Source: Methylobacterium iners
GTDB taxonomy: Bacteria; Pseudomonadota; Alphaproteobacteria; Rhizobiales; Beijerinckiaceae
Assembly (NCBI RefSeq): GCF_022179305.1
Contig: NZ_BPQP01000035.1
Span: forward strand, 1-64,000
DNA: 64,000 bases
Reading direction: 5' to 3'
The notes beneath the pieces were generated by a model, which worked only from the letters and a program-made list of their open reading frames with translations, ran no database searches and had not been told where the DNA came from. This document shows positions 53,336 through 60,687 of this stretch, piece after piece. The translations under genes and the position numbers were made by a program. Positions within the stretch are counted from its first letter, which is position 1. Every line of letters begins with the position of its first letter.

Positions 53336-54742
53336 ATGACGGACGCAGCCCGCGCACCCGAACCGGGTCAGATCAAGGACGGCCTGCCGGCGCGCGAGCG
53401 GGGGCTCGCGATGCTGGCTATCGCGCTCGCCCTGATGATGGCCGTGCTCGATGGCGCGATCGTCAACGTCGCCCTTCCGGCGATGGCGAGGGAATTGGGC
53501 GTGAGCCCGCGCGCGGCCGTCTTCGTGGTCAGCGGCTTCCAGATCGCGGTGACGGTCTGCCTCCTGCCCTTCGCCGCGCTCGGCGACATCCTTGGCTATC
53601 GGCGGGTCTACCTCGCCGGCCTCGCCCTCTTCACGGCGGCCTCCCTGGCCTGCGCTCTCTCGCCCACGCTCGACTGGCTCATCGTCTCGCGGATCCTGCA
53701 GGGGATCGGCGGCGCCGGGATCATGAGCGTCAACATCGCGCTCGTCCGCTTCATCTACCCGAACAACCTGATCGGACGCGGCGTCAGCAACACCGCCCTG
53801 GTCGTCGCCCTGTCCTCGGCCGCGGGGCCGACGGCGGCGGCCGCGATCCTGACGGTGGCGGGCTGGCCCTGGCTGTTCCTCGTCAACGTGCCCATCGGCA
53901 TCGTCGCCTTTGCCGCCGCCATCCGAACCCTGCCGGCGACGCCGCGCAGCGGCGCGCGCTTCGACGGCCTCAGCGCGATCCTCAACGCGCTGACCTTCGG
54001 GCTTCTCATCATCGGAATCGATGGCCTCGGGCATCCGGAGGGACGCCCGACGGCGATCGCCGAGATCGCCGCCGCGCTCGTCCTCGGCGCGGTCTTCGTG
54101 CGCCACCAACTCACCCTGGCGGCGCCGCTGCTGCCCGTCGACCTTCTGCGCATCCCCGTCTTCGCGTTGTCGATGGCGACCTCGATCGTCTCGTTCTGCG
54201 CGCAGATGATGGCCTACGTGGCGCTGCCCTTCTACCTGCACGAGGCGATGCGCCTCTCTGAGGCGCAAACGGGCCTGCTGATGACCGCCTGGCCCATCGC
54301 CATCGCGGTCGTGGCGCCGATCTCGGGGCGCCTTGCCGATCGCTACGCACCGGGTCTTCTCGGCGGCATCGGCCTCAGCCTCATGGCGATGGGTCTCGCG
54401 GCCATGGCCGCGCTTCCGCCGACGCCGGTGGCCATCATCGGGCCCCTGACCCTCTGCGGGATCGGCTTCGGCCTGTTCCAGCCGCCGAACAACAAAGCGA
54501 TCCTGACGAGCGCGCCGCGCTCGCGAAGCGGAGGTGCCGGGGGCATGCAGGCGACGGCGCGCCTCGTCGGCCAGTCCTTGGGATCGGCCGTCGTCGCCGT
54601 GATCTTCGGCTTCGGCGAGCGGAGCGGAGACGCCGCCGGCCCCTCGGGCGCGGTTCCCCTCGTCCTGTGGTGCGCCGCCGGCCTGTCGACCGCCGGCGCC
54701 ATCGCGAGTGCGCTGCGCCTCAGGCGCCGCAGCGACGCCTGA
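53336..54742 (+). CDS. DHA2-type MFS drug transporter
   Basis: 468 residues with about 12-14 hydrophobic segments. DHA2/EmrB-like features: LMMAVLDGAIVNVALPAMARELG near 36-58, motif A GDILGYRRVYLAG, motif C-like region SSAAGPTAAAAILTVAGWPWLFLVNVPIG and GFGLFQPPNNKAIL. It probably exports hydrophobic toxins by proton antiport. The gene ends inside a hairpin repeated at 61841. ATG 53336 fits the family N-terminus. Confidence 0.9.
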   Translation: MTDAARAPEPGQIKDGLPARERGLAMLAIALALMMAVLDGAIVNVALPAMARELGVSPRAAVFVVSGFQIAVTVCLLPFAALGDILGYRRVYLAGLALFTAASLACALSPTLDWLIVSRILQGIGGAGIMSVNIALVRFIYPNNLIGRGVSNTALVVALSSAAGPTAAAAILTVAGWPWLFLVNVPIGIVAFAAAIRTLPATPRSGARFDGLSAILNALTFGLLIIGIDGLGHPEGRPTAIAEIAAALVLGAVFVRHQLTLAAPLLPVDLLRIPVFALSMATSIVSFCAQMMAYVALPFYLHEAMRLSEAQTGLLMTAWPIAIAVVAPISGRLADRYAPGLLGGIGLSLMAMGLAAMAALPPTPVAIIGPLTLCGIGFGLFQPPNNKAILTSAPRSRSGGAGGMQATARLVGQSLGSAVVAVIFGFGERSGDAAGPSGAVPLVLWCAAGLSTAGAIASALRLRRRSDA

Positions 54743-54744
54743 GG
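54719..54744. repeat. Hairpin repeat, copy 1
   Basis: CTCAGGCG (54719-54726) and CGCCTGAG (54736-54743) flank a 9-nt loop CCGCAGCGA; here the pairing extends outward through GCGCTGCGC/GCGCAGCGC. The same 26 bases occur at 61841-61866. This copy covers the last codons and stop of the DHA2 transporter gene. Confidence 0.75.
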
Positions 54745-54760
54745 CGCGCAGCGCTCCCGG

Positions 54761-55096
54761 TCAGGCCGAATTCAGATGCGCGGCGAGGTGCTTGTTCATC
54801 TCGAACATCGAGCACTTGTCCTTGCCGAAGATCTTCTTGAGCTTCTCGTCGGCCAGGATCTCGCGCTTGTTGGCCGGGTTCTGCAGGTTGTGCTTCTTGA
54901 TGTACTCCCAGACCTTGCTGACCACCTCGCCGCGCGGCAGGGCGGCGGCGCCAACGACGGCGGCGAGCTCGCCCGACGGCTTGAGCGGCTGCTGCAGCGC
55001 GTTCGGCTTGCCACCGGCCGCCTTCGGGGCGGCGGCCTTCTTGGCCTTCGGCGCGGCGGACTTCTCGTCTTTCTTCGGTGCGGTCTTGGTCGCCAT
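54761..55096 (-). CDS. SWIB/MDM2 domain protein
   Basis: 111 residues. A Lys/Ala-rich basic N-terminus (about 1-30, KKDEKSAAPKAKKAAAPKAA) resembling histone-like tails is followed by a SWIB fold: LQQPLKPSGELAAVVG, VVSKVWEYIKKHNLQNPANKREI and FGKDKCSMFEMNKHLAAHL. Such proteins occur in alphaproteobacteria and Chlamydia and are thought to bind DNA or chromatin-like complexes. Nothing in the neighbourhood explains its role. Confidence 0.92.
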   Translation of the reverse strand: MATKTAPKKDEKSAAPKAKKAAAPKAAGGKPNALQQPLKPSGELAAVVGAAALPRGEVVSKVWEYIKKHNLQNPANKREILADEKLKKIFGKDKCSMFEMNKHLAAHLNSA

Positions 55097-55650
55097 GGCT
55101 TCCCTCCGGTTTGCCTTTGCGCGCCGTTACTCCACGGCACGAAGCCCCGCGGCGCATAGGTGCAACAACTAAGCGGTGCTGCCGCCGTTCCAAGCGGAAA
55201 ATACCTCACGGCGCAACATCATCCACAGGGCGGAGGCCTTCCAGGCGCTCAAGGAGCCGTATCGGGAGAACAAAGTCGGGGACTTCATTGCCCACAACTT
55301 AGATGCAACGCGCCTCTACTTGTCGTCCGGGCGCCGCCCCATCGCGCGTTCCAGGTGTCGGAGATGGCGCAGAAAGCTGTTTTCGGACAACGGCTTGTCG
55401 GGGGAAGTCGAATTGCGGCCCCTGCTCCGAACGGTTGGCCCGCAGGGCGCGACGAAGGCCGCCGCCGCGCGCAGAGCGGATGAACCTCACGGCGAGGCCC
55501 CGAGCGGTGGCGAGGAGGGAGGAAAGTTTTTCTTGGCGAATTCTTCCTCAACGTGGACCGGGAGGGCGGCATGTGCCCCGGCGCACCTCCGGGCAGCGGC
55601 CTAACGGTTAAGGTAACAGCGCCTTAAGGCGAAGCACGGAAGGTCGTCCG
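55097..55650. other. Gene-poor gap with a doubtful ORF
   Basis: 554 bp between the SWIB gene and a small membrane ORF. A plus-strand frame from GTG 55176 to 55604 encodes HRAEAFQALKEPYRENKVGD in its first half with fair codon bias, but drifts to low-complexity sequence and matches nothing I know. It could be a gene remnant. A short AT-richer stretch near 55528-55552 may be a promoter. Confidence 0.4.
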
Positions 55651-55776
55651 ATGATCATCACCGCCCTCCTCCTTGCCGTCGGCGCCGCCGTCGCCCTCAT
55701 CCTCACCCTCGTATCGGCCGTCGCGGCCGAGCAGACGACTTCCTGCGAACCGTCCCGGGTCGCCGCGACCTTCTGA
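55651..55776 (+). CDS. Small single-pass membrane protein
   Basis: 41 residues: MIITALLLAVGAAVALILTL is a transmembrane helix, followed by a short tail with one Cys (QTTSCEPSR). Almost all third codon positions are G or C and a GAAGG lies 9-13 bp upstream of ATG 55651, which supports translation. Family unknown. It precedes the PRC-barrel gene by 77 bp on the same strand. Confidence 0.55.
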   Translation: MIITALLLAVGAAVALILTLVSAVAAEQTTSCEPSRVAATF

Positions 55777-55853
55777 ACGCAGGGCCGCTGACGGAACCCC
55801 GCACGGGCACGACGCTTGTTTTCCACGGGGCGCAGCTTGCCCCTGGAGCAGCC

Positions 55854-56321
55854 ATGCCCACAGACCTGCCGAACACGCCCCCGCTGCACGCTCCCTCCCG
55901 CAACGAGCGGAGTTTCCGCAGGCCCGGCTCGATGGAGCTGGACCCGGCCTCGGGCGAGATCGCGGTCGACGAGACCGCGCGCCTGATCGCGTCGAACAAG
56001 GTCGAGGGGACCGCCGTCTACGACGGCGCGGGTAACCACCTCGGCTCGGTTCATAACTTCATGGTCGACAAGGTCTCGGGTCAGGTCGCCTACGCGGTCC
56101 TCGCCTTCGGCGGGTTTCTCGGCCTTGGCGAGAGCCATCATCCCCTGCCCTGGCGGTCGCTGCGCTACAGCGTCGAGCTCGGCGGCTACGTCGTCGAGAT
56201 CGATCAGGACACCCTGGCCGGCGCGCCGCGCCACGGGCCGGGCGAGGACCCCTTCAGCGACCCGCGCTACGGCGAGCGCCTCGACGACTATTACGGCGGT
56301 CGGAAGGCGCCGACCGCCTGA
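55854..56321 (+). CDS. PRC-barrel domain protein
   Basis: 155 residues. The PRC-barrel covers about 38-130: LIASNKVEGTAVYDGAGNHLGSVHNFMVDKVSGQVAYAVLAFGG, then LPWRSLRY. No transmembrane segment or signal peptide. Stand-alone PRC-barrel proteins are typical stress-induced proteins of alphaproteobacteria with unknown function. It is followed by the HARP-like gene after 62 bp. Confidence 0.88.
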   Translation: MPTDLPNTPPLHAPSRNERSFRRPGSMELDPASGEIAVDETARLIASNKVEGTAVYDGAGNHLGSVHNFMVDKVSGQVAYAVLAFGGFLGLGESHHPLPWRSLRYSVELGGYVVEIDQDTLAGAPRHGPGEDPFSDPRYGERLDDYYGGRKAPTA

Positions 56322-56383
56322 GCACGCCCGACGACTTCGCGATCTCCCCCGGCGACGGCAAGCAGCCCGGCGCCCTGGTCGCG

Positions 56384-57202
56384 ATGCCGTTCGACCGCGA
56401 CAGGATCGCCCGCTTCCGCGAGACCTTTCCCCGGGCGCGCTTCCGCCGCCGGGACGCACGGTGGTTCGTGCCGGGCACGACGGCGGAGAAGCGCCTCGGC
56501 GCCTGGATCGACGGCGAGCGCATGCTCGGCGATGCCCATGCCGACGCCAAGGGGCGCGACGCCTACGAATTCGATCCCCTGGAGAGCCCCTATCTCGAGG
56601 TCGGCGACGACCTGACGGTGCGCACGCCTTATTCCCGCACCGTGATCGACACCCTGCGGACGCTGCCGCCCGCGCGATGGGATCCCCAGCGGAAGGCCTG
56701 GCGCCTGCCGTTTCGGGCCTACGAAGCCCTGCGCGCGGTCTGGCCGGTGATCGAGGCCGCAGCCCGGCGCAACGAGCCCGACGCGAAGCGCCGCCGGGCC
56801 GGCGACGAAGGCCGGCGGCTCATCGAGGCGGAACGGCGCAGGCGGCGCTATCCCGTGCCGCAGGGCGATCCTCCGCCGCTGGGCGCATCCGTGAGCACGT
56901 TGTTCTTCGGGATCGTCACCGTCGAGGCGATCGACGACGGGCCTATCATCGAGGCGGGCGAGATGCCCGTCCTGGGTCTCCCCGACGCCGAACGGCCCCA
57001 TGTCTGGGGCTGGTGGCGGCCGCCGACCTGGCGCGACCTCGCGACGATCGAGCCCGCGGAGGCGGTGTCCGACGCCGACCGGCGCCGCGGCTGGTGGCTG
57101 CCCACCGAAGCGGAGCGCGGCGAGGCCCGGCGCCGGCTGAGGCGTACGGAGCGGGCGACGCAGGCGAAGAGCCGGAGCTCAGCTACAGCAGCGTCCCCCT
57201 GA
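56384..57202 (+). CDS. Uncharacterised protein with HARP-like repeats
   Basis: 272 residues. Two segments share a pattern: IARFRETFPRARFRRRDARW (about 8-27) and VIDTLRTLPPARWDPQRKAW (about 87-106). Each has a helix, P-x-A-R-(W/F), a charged turn and a final Trp then L/V-P, as in the HARP domain of SMARCAL1-type annealing helicases and related bacterial proteins. A third Trp-rich segment (RPHVWGWWRPPTW) follows. No enzyme motif is visible. Its last 20 bp overlap the convergent mgtE gene. Confidence 0.75.
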   Translation: MPFDRDRIARFRETFPRARFRRRDARWFVPGTTAEKRLGAWIDGERMLGDAHADAKGRDAYEFDPLESPYLEVGDDLTVRTPYSRTVIDTLRTLPPARWDPQRKAWRLPFRAYEALRAVWPVIEAAARRNEPDAKRRRAGDEGRRLIEAERRRRRYPVPQGDPPPLGASVSTLFFGIVTVEAIDDGPIIEAGEMPVLGLPDAERPHVWGWWRPPTWRDLATIEPAEAVSDADRRRGWWLPTEAERGEARRRLRRTERATQAKSRSSATAASP

Positions 57203-58553
57203 GGATCAGCAGCGCCACCGAGAAGTAGATCACGAGGCCGGTGACATCGACGAGGGTCGCCACGAACGGCGCCGAAGCCGTGGCCGGGTCGAAGCCGATC
57301 CGCTGGAGGAGGAAGGGCAGCATCGAGCCGGCGAGCGAGCCGAAGGTGACGATGCCGACGAGCGCAGCCCCGACGGTCGCGGCGACCAGCGGCCAGTGCG
57401 GGCCGTAATCGTAGAGCCCCGCCTTCTGCCAGACGACGATGCGGACGACGCCGATCAGGCCGAGGATGGCGCCGAGCACGATGCCCGTCGGGATCTCCCG
57501 CACCGCGACCCGCCACCAATCGCGCAGGCGGACCTGATGGAGCGCGAGCGCCCGGATCAGCAGCGAGGTCGCCTGGCTGCCGGAATTGCCGCCGGAACTC
57601 ATGATCAGGGGGATGAAGAGGGTCAGGACGATGGCCTTCTCGAGCTCGCCCTCGAAGCCCTGCATGGCAGTGGCGGTCATCATCTCGCCGAGGAAGAGGG
57701 CGCAGAGCCAGCCGGCCCGCTTCCGGATCATCGTGAGGAAGCCGATATCCATGTAGGGCTCAGGCAGAGCCTCCATGCCGCCGAAGCGCTGCACGTCCTG
57801 CGTCTGCTTCTCGATCATCGCGTCGATCATGTCGTCGACGGTGACGATGCCGATGACGTGGCCGACCGCGTCGACCACGGGTAGGGCCAGGAGATCGTAC
57901 TTGCGGATCAGGCGTGCGGCCTGCTCGCGGCTCGCGGTGGGCGAAACGGCCAGCGGCCGGCGTCCGGGCGCCACGCTCAGAACGTTGTCGTCCGGCTCGC
58001 CGGAGATGAGCCGGCGCAGCGGAACCGATTTGGTGAGCGCACCCGTGCGCGGATCGAGCACGAAGATCGCGTAGATGGTCTCCCGCGTCTTCTCGACGTG
58101 GCGGACGTGCTCGAGGGTCTGGCGCACGGTCCAGTTCCCGGGGACCGTGACGAACTCGGTAGTCATCAGGGAGCCGACGCTCTCCTCGCCATAGGCGCTG
58201 AGCCTGTCGACCGCGCCGCGGGTCTCGGCGTCGAGCCGGCCGCGCAGGTCCGAGCGGCCGGGCTCCTCGATCTCGCGAAACAGGTCAGTGACCCGGTCGG
58301 CCGACATGGCGGAGAGGTAGCCGGCGATCCGGTCCCGGGGCAGCATCTCGACGATGTCGGCAGCGCAGTCGAGCTCGGGCTGGTCGAGCACTTCCACAGC
58401 CCGCTCTTGGGGCAGGCTCAGCAGGATCGCGGCGGCGACTTCCGCCGCCTCGGCGTTCAGGGCCTCGACGATGTCCGGCGCCCGCTCGTCCGCGAGACGC
58501 GCCGCGAGCACGGCAGGTTCGACGCTCGCCGGAGCGGTCGCGATCTGGTTCAT
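57183..58553 (-). CDS. mgtE: Magnesium transporter MgtE
   Basis: 456 residues. N-terminal helical domain (about 10-135), two CBS domains (about 140-270, LMTTEFVTVPGNWTVRQTL and LLALPVVDAVGHVIGIVTVDDM) and five transmembrane helices (about 285-455) with the pore region MSSGGNSGSQATSLLIRAL. CBS domains gate the channel by cytoplasmic Mg2+. No Mg-sensing leader is recognised. Confidence 0.95.
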   Translation of the reverse strand: MNQIATAPASVEPAVLAARLADERAPDIVEALNAEAAEVAAAILLSLPQERAVEVLDQPELDCAADIVEMLPRDRIAGYLSAMSADRVTDLFREIEEPGRSDLRGRLDAETRGAVDRLSAYGEESVGSLMTTEFVTVPGNWTVRQTLEHVRHVEKTRETIYAIFVLDPRTGALTKSVPLRRLISGEPDDNVLSVAPGRRPLAVSPTASREQAARLIRKYDLLALPVVDAVGHVIGIVTVDDMIDAMIEKQTQDVQRFGGMEALPEPYMDIGFLTMIRKRAGWLCALFLGEMMTATAMQGFEGELEKAIVLTLFIPLIMSSGGNSGSQATSLLIRALALHQVRLRDWWRVAVREIPTGIVLGAILGLIGVVRIVVWQKAGLYDYGPHWPLVAATVGAALVGIVTFGSLAGSMLPFLLQRIGFDPATASAPFVATLVDVTGLVIYFSVALLILRGTLL

Positions 58554-58826
58554 GGCCTCATCTCACAAGGGCGGAAGATCGGCGGCGCGCCACCGCGACA
58601 TCGGGCTGACGCCGAGAGTCGGCCAGGCCGGTCGCGCGATAGAGCGCCGCGTCGCTGCGCGCATCAACCCTCGGGATCGAGCCGGCGTCGGGCCTGCGGG
58701 TTGTGGTCCGCAGCGACCGGCACCATATTGCCGGTAGTCCTTGAGATCGCTGGGAAACCGGCGATGCGTGACGGCGCTTCGGCACTTTCCCCCGGATCTT
58801 ATGAGAAATATAAGTGTAGCGTCCGC
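58554..58826. other. Gap between mgtE and pqqA
   Basis: About 270 bp upstream of both divergent units. It should contain the mgtE promoter, but I cannot define it. The ORFs crossing it are weak and lack RBS. Confidence 0.4.
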
Positions 58827-58855
58827 TTGTATTGTGCCCAACAGATCGCTTATAT
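58827..58855 (+). promoter_or_regulatory. Promoter for the pqqA pair
   Basis: TTGTAT (58827-58832), 17-bp spacer, TTATAT (58850-58855), about 30 bp before the first pqqA ATG. This is one of the most AT-rich -10 regions in the window, consistent with strong expression of a peptide precursor. Confidence 0.6.
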
Positions 58856-58885
58856 CAGGGTCGTCGAACACGAAGGAGTTTCACC

Positions 58886-58975
58886 ATGAAGTGGTCCACC
58901 CCCGTCGTTCAGGAAGTTTGCGTCGGCATGGAAGTCACCAGCTACGACTCAGCCGAGATCGACACCTTCAACTAA
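58886..58975 (+). CDS. pqqA: PQQ precursor peptide PqqA (copy 1)
   Basis: 29 residues: MKWSTPVVQEVCVGMEVTSY followed by DSAEIDTFN. Glu16 and Tyr20 of the E-x3-Y motif, the residues fused into pyrroloquinoline quinone by PqqE, are present. AAGGAG sits 8 bp before the ATG. Compared with copy 2 it differs at positions 5, 12 (Cys rather than Ala) and 21. The genes for PqqB-E are not nearby. Confidence 0.93.
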   Translation: MKWSTPVVQEVCVGMEVTSYDSAEIDTFN

Positions 58976-59039
58976 GGCGTTGGCCCGCCAGGGTTCATCG
59001 TCTCTCTAACCGACCTTCACACCAGCCAGGAGAAACACC

Positions 59040-59129
59040 ATGAAGTGGTCTGCCCCCGTCGTTCAGGAAGTCGCCGTCGGCATGGAAGTCACCAGCTACG
59101 AGTCGGCTGAGATCGACACCTTCAACTAA
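59040..59129 (+). CDS. pqqA: PQQ precursor peptide PqqA (copy 2)
   Basis: 29 residues: MKWSAPVVQEVAVGMEVTSY then ESAEIDTFN, with Glu16 and Tyr20 conserved. The coding DNA is about 91 percent identical to copy 1 (8 differences in 90), and the 6 bases after both stops match (TAAGGCGT), so it is a recent tandem duplication with a 64-bp spacer. AGGAG precedes the ATG. A strong terminator follows, so the two peptides form a complete transcription unit. Confidence 0.94.
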   Translation: MKWSAPVVQEVAVGMEVTSYESAEIDTFN

Positions 59130-59157
59130 GGCGTCGAGCCGTTTCACCGGCTTGAAG

Positions 59158-59192
59158 GGCGGCACTCCGAAAGGAGTGTCGCCTTTTCTTTT
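59158..59192 (+). terminator. Terminator after the pqqA pair
   Basis: GGCGGCACTCC (59158-59168), GAAA tetraloop, GGAGTGTCGCC (59173-59183), then TTTTCTTTT. Classical rho-independent terminator with one non-Watson-Crick position. Confidence 0.93.
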
Positions 59193-59481
59193 GCGTGCTG
59201 GCTCGGGAGGGCCTCGCGGTCTAGAGCCAGGGGTCGTGCTGCTGCCCGGCCGGTCGCTTCCTCTCCGCACCCCTTTCCCGGACGCCTGGAGCGTCAGCGG
59301 AAGCTGTTCCGGGATGGAGGAACTGAACGGCCGCTTCAGCGGCTCGTGACGAGGGTCGCCAGGGTTCAGAGGCTTCGCGGCTTCTCGCGCTAGGTCGCGG
59401 ATCGGGTTCGGCTGACGCTTCACCGACCCGGGAAAGGTCGGGAGGGCCGCGACCAAACCGATCAAAAGCGGGTCGCCCGAG
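59193..59481. other. Gap without a gene
   Basis: About 290 bp between the pqqA terminator and the ldtR terminator. No gene, RNA or repeat recognised. Confidence 0.5.
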
Positions 59482-59528
59482 AATCAGAAGGGCTGGATCG
59501 CGAAACCCGCGATCCAGCCCTTCTGATT
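59482..59528 (-). terminator. Perfect 21-bp hairpin after ldtR
   Basis: Arms 59482-59502 and 59508-59528 are exact complements (AATCAGAAGGGCTGGATCGC outward) with a 5-nt loop, 16 bp beyond the ldtR stop. It probably ends ldtR transcription; the long stem with A/T-rich outer ends can serve as U-tract on either strand. Confidence 0.7.
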
Positions 59529-59543
59529 ACAATGTAGCGACGA

Positions 59544-60056
59544 TCACAGCCGGTAGCGGATCTGATCCGTCCAGAAGCGCTCCAGGCGGCCGAGCGCGAG
59601 GTTGAGGCGGCTGAAATCGTCGTCCGAGATGCCGCCGATCGGCTGGATCGTCCGGGCATGCTTGTCGTAGAGCGCCTGGATGATGTCGTGGACGGCGCGG
59701 CCCTTCTCGGTGAGGCTGATCCGCACTGAGCGCCGGTCGGTCTTGGACCGAGCGTGGTGGAGGTAGCCCGCCTCGACGAGCTTCTTGACGTTGTAGGAGA
59801 CGTTCGAGCCGAGATAGTAGCCCTTCGTCCGCAGCTCGCTCGCGGTGAGCTCCTTGTCGCCGATGTTGTAGAGCAGCAGCGCCTGCACGCTGTTCACGTC
59901 GCCGCGGTCGCGCCGCTCGAACTCATCCTTGATCACGTCGAGGAGCCGGCGATGCAGCCGCTCGACGAGATGCAGCGCCTCCAGGTAAGACCCGGCGGTC
60001 GTGCTGGTCTCAGGGGAAGTCTTGGTTTCGATAACCTTGGCGGCCTGGGTCTTCAT
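59544..60056 (-). CDS. ldtR: LdtR-type MarR regulator
   Basis: 170 residues. The winged HTH and flanks match the LdtR group: SYLEALHLVERLHRRLLDVIKDEF, DVNSVQALLLYNIGDKELTASELR, GYYLGSNVSYNVKKLVEAGYL and a C-terminal FWTDQIRYRL. In Liberibacter and Sinorhizobium LdtR controls an L,D-transpeptidase and osmotic-stress genes. ATG 60056 has GAGG about 9 bp upstream; the alternative GTG 60104 does not. A large palindrome lies 107 bp upstream. The DUF6163 gene next to it is a usual partner. Confidence 0.9.
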   Translation of the reverse strand: MKTQAAKVIETKTSPETSTTAGSYLEALHLVERLHRRLLDVIKDEFERRDRGDVNSVQALLLYNIGDKELTASELRTKGYYLGSNVSYNVKKLVEAGYLHHARSKTDRRSVRISLTEKGRAVHDIIQALYDKHARTIQPIGGISDDDFSRLNLALGRLERFWTDQIRYRL

Positions 60057-60162
60057 CGAATGCCTCGTCTGCTTTGTTGTGCCTTTATCGGTGCTCTTCG
60101 TCACCGCTTATGAAGCCAACCTAGAGACCCCGAATGAAAGCCGATTTAAGCGATAGGATGAA

Positions 60163-60193
60163 TTTGCGATTTACCTCTGCTGGTAAATGCAAA
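60163..60193. promoter_or_regulatory. Operator-like palindrome upstream of ldtR
   Basis: Arms TTTGC-G-ATTTACC (60163-60175) and GGTAAAT-GCAAA (60182-60193) around a TCTGCT spacer, complementary but for one extra G. A further half-site GGTTTACC lies at 60217-60224. This is a plausible binding site for LdtR itself, 107 bp before its start. Confidence 0.6.
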
Positions 60194-60219
60194 GTGAAGC
60201 TATCGACGCAACGTCTGGT

Positions 60220-60687
60220 TTACCTGTTCTCGGACGCAGCAAGCCAAGACAATCCGAAGTAGATAACGATGATGCTTGCTTGGGCAGCAAGCACAGGCAT
60301 CGGCAAGGTCAGCAATTGCGGCGTCAGCACTGCGAGCGTCAGGGCGCTGGTGGCGGCGAGCAGCCAGACCACGCCGCCCCAGGCGCTGGTCAGCCACAAC
60401 CCGACGGCGGCGACGGGATCGATCACCGCGAAATAGACGATCACCGCCTGCCGTCCCAGGGGCTCGGCCTCGAAGGGCCTGGCACCCGGCAGCACGTCGA
60501 GGATCGCCGCCCAGGTCGCAGCGCCCTTGGCAAGCCAGATCAGCGCGACGATGCGCATGAACCAGACCAGGACCGCGTCCCAGGCTGTCTGGCTGACGCT
60601 CGGCGTTCGCTCGATCCGGTCGCCCGAGCCCTCGGCGGGACGGCCGCGCCCGTCGCGCGCCGCGCCGACCTTGATCAAACCCTTCAC
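60220..60687 (-). CDS. DUF6163 family membrane protein
   Basis: 155 residues with four transmembrane segments (WFMRIVALIWLAKGAATWA, AVIVYFAVIDPVAAVGLWL, VVWLLAATSALTLAVL, VLAAQASIIVIYFGLSWLA). Members of this family sit beside ldtR in Hyphomicrobiales; function unknown, possibly envelope-related. Its start overlaps the stop of the enoyl-CoA hydratase-family gene as ATGA, so it is translationally coupled to it. Confidence 0.85.
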   Translation of the reverse strand: MKGLIKVGAARDGRGRPAEGSGDRIERTPSVSQTAWDAVLVWFMRIVALIWLAKGAATWAAILDVLPGARPFEAEPLGRQAVIVYFAVIDPVAAVGLWLTSAWGGVVWLLAATSALTLAVLTPQLLTLPMPVLAAQASIIVIYFGLSWLAASENR

